Shown: positions 57,432 to 64,000 of the stretch, in pieces | Layout: every line of letters begins with the position of its first letter | How positions within the stretch are numbered: position 1 is the first letter of the stretch | Source of the DNA: Erythrocercus mccallii | Taxonomy: Eukaryota; Chordata; Aves; Passeriformes; Dicruridae | NCBI GenBank assembly: GCA_013397435.1 | Contig: VZRG01002034.1 | Location: 62,001-126,000, forward strand | Length of the DNA: 64,000 nt | Direction of reading: 5' to 3' | Made by a program: the position numbers and the translations under genes | Notes under the pieces: generated by a model | What the model was told of the DNA's origin: nothing | The model's database searches: none | Seen by the model: the letters and a program-made list of their open reading frames with translations, nothing else

Positions 57432-59936
57432 GTAATAACGTTGCTGTCAAGGCCAGGTAGAGAAACTATATTTTTCAGAAATGAGGAGCAGTGGAAAAGA
57501 AGCAAGCCAGCTGTGTGTTTCTGCAGAATAAATCGAGGTTGGATGGAAGGTCTCAGAGAGTAAAGTCAGCTAAGCTCCACAGAAATGACTATAAACATAT
57601 AGAATTTAATAAGGAACCTGAACTTGCGATGTAGCTGCAAGCAAACCACAACTCAGGCTGGGATCTTTTTTCCCCATTAAATCCAGGTGGAAGAAACACA
57701 CAGATTTCTAGAAGAGAAAAATTCATTGTCAGAAATGCTCTGATAACACCCTTGTTTGTACCCACAGACTTCTTATACAAGGGATACTATAATAGCCTAT
57801 TGACTAAAACTGCCCCTGCTCTTGGGTCAAATTCCCTCATTTCCTTAAGCCAGGACTATTTGTCACCTCCTCCCTTACAAACTTCTTAAAATCTTCTATA
57901 GAAGGCTGTTATCTACCACAGATAAGAAGCCGCCTTTTCAAATTATTCCGTAAAGCTGAGTGGCTGCTCTCCACCCCAACACCATGCATGGGAGTTGACA
58001 GACCCACGTCATTACCCAGTCCATCAGAAATCATTTCTTATTAGCAACACAAATGCCGTTCCCAGGTGACACCACAGCTCTCACAGGCTGCTCCACCACC
58101 AGTGAATTAGCTGGACATTGTCAGTGCAGAGCAAAAATATTCTCCTTTGTCTTCAGATGTCTTCTCAGCCTTGTGGCTTGAGTTTGGAGCTGGCAGCTCC
58201 CTCGGCAAAGCCCAGAGGAAGGTCTGCCTGTGCCCACTGAATGCTGGCATGGGAGCAAGTGGGCAGAGCAGCTTTTCAAAGCATGGGGGAGAGTTACAGC
58301 TGATCCAAAAGTGAGTGTTTAGAAGTGAAGAGACTGCTGGAAAGTGCATCTTAATAGCTAAAAGCTGTGTGTGACTTCACCTTGAGAGCTGTCTGCTGAC
58401 CTCATAGCTTCCACACAAGTTGTGCATTCAAGTTGTTCTCCAAAAGCACTTATCCACTTCAAAAATATTTTTGATGGAGCCCGAGATTCAGTAGCTTGAG
58501 TTCTAAGGGAAAACACCAAATACAACAAGATTCATGTCAGAGCAACACATTATTTCAGGATATTTGAAGATGAAGGAAGATACCTAAGGTCATTCAAATG
58601 AAAGGATGTGAAGGGGGGAGGCCTGAGCACAATTTCGTTTATTTTACTTAGACTCATCACAGAAAAGAAGAAAAGCATCTAGGGACCCTGAATGTGATTT
58701 TTAAAACCTGCATAAGCCACTAATCAAGAAATTTGTTGGAAACGAGTAGACAAAAGGTTTAAAGTACACGAGGTGCATATGGACCCACAGCTGCTCTTAT
58801 CCCAACTGCCACCCAAAGTACAGGTCTCTCCATGATCCAGCCTGTCACACAAGGACTGTGCCAGATGCCTTGCAAAAACCCTCTCAGCACCTCGCTCTCC
58901 TGTGCTGGCAGCTTCTGAAGGGCAGAAAGAGAGAGAGAGAGTGGACAGGAGGTTACAGCAGACATCTTCCAGCTGGTAGGAAACTTTAATCTGCCCCAAA
59001 AGCATGGTAATGCTGCTTAAATAAGGTGTGTGTTAATCTCACATCTCCTCAGAGAATTATAGAAGTGACACTGCTGTACCTCAGTGGAAAGGCAGCAGAA
59101 GTTGAAAAAGTAAAGAGAAAAGCCTAGTGGATGGATTAATAGAAGGTTCAGACCTTACTGCTTTCTTACTATAGATCCACTGACATCTTGCTGCAGGTAA
59201 GCAATGCAGATATATCTGTGGTTGTTCTCCAATATATCTGTGGTTTTCATGACAGCTTAATGCCATGCATTATATGGGATGTAAAAGTTGGAGGGGAAAA
59301 AAATTCTGTGCTTTTTGCCACTTGCTTAGGATTTACATGCAAAGAATCGGGAAAGGTGTTTTCAGAGCCCTATTTTCTTCCCACCTCTCTACTTTTGGCA
59401 ATATTATCTGTGTCAGTTTTGTTGTTCAGCTACCTCTGGTGGAAGACATCTTGCAGGCATCAACATCAAAGGTCCTTCAGGACTTACCTGGATGTTTTAG
59501 CTCTTGAACAAAGGCTCCTTTCTCTCATATCTGTTAATAAAAAATACAAGGCCCTGGAGCTTTTAATAACTGTGTAGATATTAGAATAAGTGAAAGATGT
59601 TAACAGAAGCAGGGGGGATGCTTGTTGGTGCATATTTCACTGTGAGAATGTTATAGGCATCTCACCCAGCAGTCCTCTGTGTCCGCCTACACTGAAAAAG
59701 CCTTCAACAGTGTGGGGTTCCTTGGATTGTAATGCACAGATGTGCCCTGACAGTGGCCTCTACCTCTGAAACCAAAGGCAGAGAGGAGAGTTCTGTAGGA
59801 AGATGTTAGCAGCCGGGAGTGCCATTTACTGCACCCACTCAAACTCTATCAAACTCAATCCATGATCAGGCATCAAGACCAAAACAGTGACCATTTGGTC
59901 CCTGGAGAGAAGCTGCTCATCCTTATGTGGACACAA
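57432..59936. other. Noncoding DNA, no gene recognised
   Basis: A short (AG)n microsatellite lies at 58928-58941. A 14-bp direct repeat, ATATATCTGTGGTT, occurs at 59210-59223 and 59232-59245. A forward frame near 59188-59577 has a hydrophobic stretch but starts without ATG and is not recognisable. Confidence 0.6.
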
Positions 59937-59962
59937 TTCCTTCTTGTGTTCCTTCTTGTGTT
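59937..59962 (+). repeat. Two 12-bp tandem units
   Basis: TTCCTTCTTGTG occurs twice in a row, followed by the first two bases of a third copy. A simple slippage duplication. Confidence 0.85.
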
Positions 59963-62900
59963 AAAAACCCGTCTCAGAGTGTTATGTCCCACTTCCCACA
60001 GTTTACCGACACAGTGGGTATTTTGCCACCCTAACCAGTTGATTCTGACTTAAAACCTCACTTTAGGGTGGATAAAGTTTTAGGCAGTAGGATAAATGCC
60101 ATCTCTGGTTTCTGAACAGCTAAAGCAATAATCAGTTGTTAAATAATGAGTGCTTTGTCACACTGGCTTTGTAGCAAGTCCTGCAGTCAAAACAGACTCC
60201 AGAAATTAGTTTTTTGCCATCTCCCCAACAAAGAAACAGAGTCTATCACATCATTTAATGAACAACATTGGACATCCAGAAAGAGGTGCTGATGCAAAAT
60301 GAGCTTTGGTTGAATCATGATAGTTGGGTTCAGCACTTACTGAGTTAATGTTAGATATTGGAACAATCTGCAATTTGACCAGGATGAATTTAGATGTGGC
60401 ATAAGTGTGAATATCCCATAAGAGGTGGTGCACCTCATTCAGCTGATGAGGGATGTAAAAATCGGAATTGCCCTCAGAAGTATATGTAGCCATCTGCAGA
60501 GCAGCTTTTAGACAAACATCACTCGAGAAAGTGTTTCATTGAGACATTATATGTGTCTGCAGGAAGATACACGGTACTTGTAAAGCAGAGCATAACACTG
60601 CCCTCTTTTGTGTGAGACAACACATGGTCACCTGGCATCCTCAACATAATTCCTGAGAAATGCTGCTTTTATGCAGCAAGTAGTATCAGTCTTACATAGA
60701 GATCCTTTCTGCACTGGGGAAGAGGGAATGATGATTCCTAAATAATGGAGGAATGATAAATTCGATTTTACCTCTGCAAATTATTTGAGTATCAGCTTAC
60801 ACAGGTAGATTCACTGGCATTTGGAGGGTAAGATTATCTTTCTCCTGTAGCCCTAAAGAATTAAAGTGCTTTTCTCAAGAAGGACCCCCAAAAAATGAAT
60901 ATGTGTCTGCTGAGCAGAATTGCTGGGGCTCAGGCTCATGTCAAGCAGAGCTCTCTGTCTGAGGGTGGGTTTGGACCATGTACAGGGGCTTTAGAGAAGG
61001 CAGGAGCTTCTATTATGAAATGGGGGTTTGTATTGCTTGTTAGAGTAGTGTCAGCTATGATGTTTCATGTGTGATTTCATGGTCATATTAAAGGCCTGTT
61101 TCTTGGCAGTCATTACAAAATGAGCTGATGTCCTGAACACCACCAATGACCAGATCAGTAACATCCTGTGAGCTTTCACTGGTTGTGAGAAGAGAGAGGG
61201 GGTATTTTCACCATGCCTAGTTCAATCTTCAGCAAGAATGAACAAAATAATCACCACGATCTTTGGCTCATTCCTTCCAGGTCCACATTGTGAATGCACC
61301 AGCAATATTTTTGAGACGGTCACGTATTTCCTTTGGATTCTCAATATGCAGCGATAGGCAGGAGAAATGTTTGCAAGGCAAATGCTTTCTGATGGGCCTG
61401 CCCCTGAACTCACCAGTCACAAGCCATTTGTATGGAAATGACACTAAAATTGCTATCCTAGAGCAGCATCCAACCTCAGCTTCTGCCAGCAGAAGATACA
61501 GGGTACCAGATGGCAGAAATCCTACCCGAGCACCAAGTGGTTTAAACTGCTCTTTTTGCTAGGAATTTAAATAGTCCATATGCTGAAAGTATAACGCTCG
61601 GCTGCACCCTGGCTGCCTGGTGGAGGCCTCTGCTGCCTGAGCTAAAGGAGATGAGCAATTAGCTCGTAGCAGCTTGGAACTCGTATCCCCTATACATCCC
61701 AACGTCAGGCTATGCTGCAGTCACACACACATCAAAATGTCAGATCATGCATCTGGAGGAAGAGGGTGGTGTCTGATTGTTAAACTGTTGGGGCTGTTGT
61801 GTCAAAGACACAAGAAAAACAAAGACTGAGCGTGGTCTGGGTATCTGGTATCCTCTTTTTCTCAGCTTCTGGGATTGTCTGGTGAACTCCAAACTGAGGT
61901 ACTCAAGGGACATAGTTTGTCATGGATTTCAGAGGAGCACAAACAGTGCTCTCCGGGGGATTCCAGGGCCTGATGAGACACCGAAGCTGCTTTCCAGCAT
62001 GATGCACAGTGCCTGGAGCAGAAGGTCCTCAACACTGGTCACAGGTTGTGCTTGCCGCTGTGCAGCTAGGACAGCTCTGCTCTTTGATCATATGGGTGAT
62101 TTCATTTAGTTGCTGGGAAGGGCTTGCTTCTCCCTGGGCAAATCCCCCACTTTATAAATCATCTTCCAAAAATCTGCCATCAGTCTGGCTGGCTGAGGCT
62201 GTAGCTGTTCCAGGGCAGCAATGTCCTTTTTTTGTGTGTTGAAAAGATGACCAAGCAGAGTGTTTCAAATGAAGAAGTGCCCTACCTCATGCAAAAATGT
62301 TATCCTTTATCCTGATTTATAGTCTCTTCTCTGATTCATCCAGTTTCCCCTTGCCTATTGTGCTGGAGTTGAATTCCAGATGGATGGCTTGGAGGGCTTT
62401 TCTAAAGTAATCCCTGGAGAAAATTCCTTTCCTGGCCAGATCTGAATTACTCCTCTGCTTAAAGTGTGCTCTCACTGGCTCTAGATCTATTATGTAACAT
62501 TTTTCTAATTTAAATAGTTTTCTATTTACTGGCACAGTTGCCTGAAAGATCTGCTTCATCCCAAATCCTGTTACATTGGTCATTATTCTCCTTTTCTCTC
62601 TCCAGTTCTGTCACTGTCAACAGACACTGGTATCTCACATCTGACACCCTTATCTAAATCTTTTACATACATTCATTTCAAGGATAAGGAGGTCAAATAC
62701 TTCAAAATCTTACAAGGTCACTGAAAATAAAGCCGTCATTTGTTTTTTTGTTTGTCTTTTTTATGTGGAAAATTGTATTTTGGTATTCACAAGGAGAATT
62801 TATTAGCAAATGTAAGAGTGCCTTGAAATGGATATTTTAATTATGCATGTAATTTTTTATGATTGTGATTATTAGTATTTAGCGTGCTTGTTATCCTTGA

Positions 62901-63007
62901 TTTTTTTTTTATTCCTAGAGGGTTTCCAGATGAACAAAGCACATATTTTAGTAAAGTATTCTCTTTGTATCTGTGAATTACTGACCCTTTAAAAAACACG
63001 TTTTGCT
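59963..63007. other. Noncoding DNA, no gene recognised
   Basis: No gene or transposon recognised. 61570-61760 is locally GC-richer with several CpGs. 62740-62765 is T/G-rich. A forward frame near 61263-61562 matches nothing I know. Confidence 0.6.
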
Positions 63008-63040
63008 AATATATATTTTATATATATAAATAAAATAATA
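63008..63040. repeat. AT-rich simple sequence
   Basis: TA-dinucleotide and TAAA runs with no G or C for 33 bases. Simple sequence. Confidence 0.75.
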
Positions 63041-64000
63041 CAGTGTTCTTTCTAATAAGAATAGACATCAAGAATTTCCCAACGTAAATGACTCTCTAGC
63101 TGTTCCTTTTAGCCTATGCCAGAACTAGATAACTTCCAAGGGGCTCCAAATCTTGAACTTCAGGGGGCTCAACCCCTCCTATTATGTAGGAACTTGTCTG
63201 CAGTGTTTCACTGGGCTCCAGGGCAAGTTTGTTCATTTTGACAAAGATTATGTCTCTTCCCAAATGCAGCAAATGGTAGGCAATCCTTAATAGTAGACAT
63301 GAATCTATTTTCACAGGTATCAGGTCTTACATCTCAGCAAGTAGACTCCATTTTCACAGAATATGTAGATAAAGGGGTTGAGGTTTGGAAATCTCCAAAG
63401 AAAAGAATCACATGACGGGGTGATGAGAAACTTTCTCACATACAGCATGCACTGAGCTGGTGTCTCCACAGCTTGCTTTACTGTACATCTCCTCACACTA
63501 ATTATGTCTCTGAAGTGAGAAAGCACTGTTATTGTTACTGAATACATGGGTTTGTTTGATGATGGACAGATGGGAAATCTGTAAGAAAGCTAGAAAAAAA
63601 TAATCTAGATTTCACAAGTTCTGAACTACAAAAAGCAAGTTAGGGAGTTAAAAAGTGCTGAGAATTAGAGAATAAGTCCCCTGAATAGAAGCGTGGAATA
63701 TGTTTTATCAGGGATTTATTGCAATTCTTTTTCAGCTTACAGTGGTGAAATAAAAATGTCAACAATTGACTAAGAAATTAAACTGACCCAATATCTATTA
63801 ATGCTTTATACTCCTCAGGTGGCACTAGTCACAAAATAACCCTTGATTAATGTCTGTGATAAATATCAACAATAAGTTCCAGTATTTGTCATGAAATGAG
63901 CTTTAATACTGAAGCTCTGCATGCAAAGAAAAGTAAAAGGAGAAAGTAATGCTTGCAGACAGCAAGAAAACTAGAGATGCCATACTAAATACAAAAACAA
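63041..64000. other. Noncoding DNA to the window edge
   Basis: AT-rich unique-looking sequence. Minus-strand frames near 63114-63547 are not recognisable. No feature seen at the right edge. Confidence 0.6.

Noticed and set aside
59188..59577. 129-codon forward frame with a hydrophobic stretch
   Set aside because: No ATG start and no recognisable family; the hydrophobic part comes from a T-rich segment.

Overview
The window looks like nuclear DNA from a bird or a close archosaur relative. It is moderately AT-rich, poor in CpG, and has no operon-like gene packing. The only transposable elements I can name are two decayed copies of the CR1 LINE family, the dominant repeat of bird genomes. Low repeat density plus CR1 fits a bird best. 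I recognise no host protein-coding exon, tRNA, rRNA, snoRNA or known microRNA, so the window is best read as intergenic DNA or the inside of a very long intron. Open frames longer than 60 codons occur on both strands. They overlap one another, mostly lack a credible ATG, match no family I know, and are what chance and base skew would give.

Layout. 1-9050: anonymous noncoding DNA with a polypyrimidine tract near 2044-2100 and a purine-rich patch near 4130-4380. 9058-9184: a 26-bp perfect inverted repeat around a 75-nt spacer. 9429 to about 11115: an antisense CR1 copy covering the linker, reverse transcriptase and 3' tail of ORF2, with an internal deletion and a ruined catalytic box. 11116-21850: noncoding DNA with G/T-only and A/C-only tracts and one exon-like interval (16574-16704). 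21850-22270: an AT-rich, homeodomain-motif-rich block. 22690-23985: a long purine-skewed stretch containing a G-quadruplex motif. 23986-24370: an ATG-initiated frame with a 12-bp hairpin. 24371-43766: noncoding DNA with several short motif clusters, hairpins and a 38-41-bp duplication. 43767-43835: three 23-bp tandem units that abut a second, sense-strand CR1 (43845 to about 44612). 44613-64000: noncoding DNA with a SOX-motif cluster, A/C-rich tracts, microsatellites and no recognisable gene.

No genes work together here as a system, and I did not find a clear undescribed biological system. The strongest points are the long perfect hairpin at 9058-9184, the same one-base ORF2 frameshift in both CR1 copies, and a few dense candidate regulatory motif clusters. 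Conservation and expression data would decide what these are.
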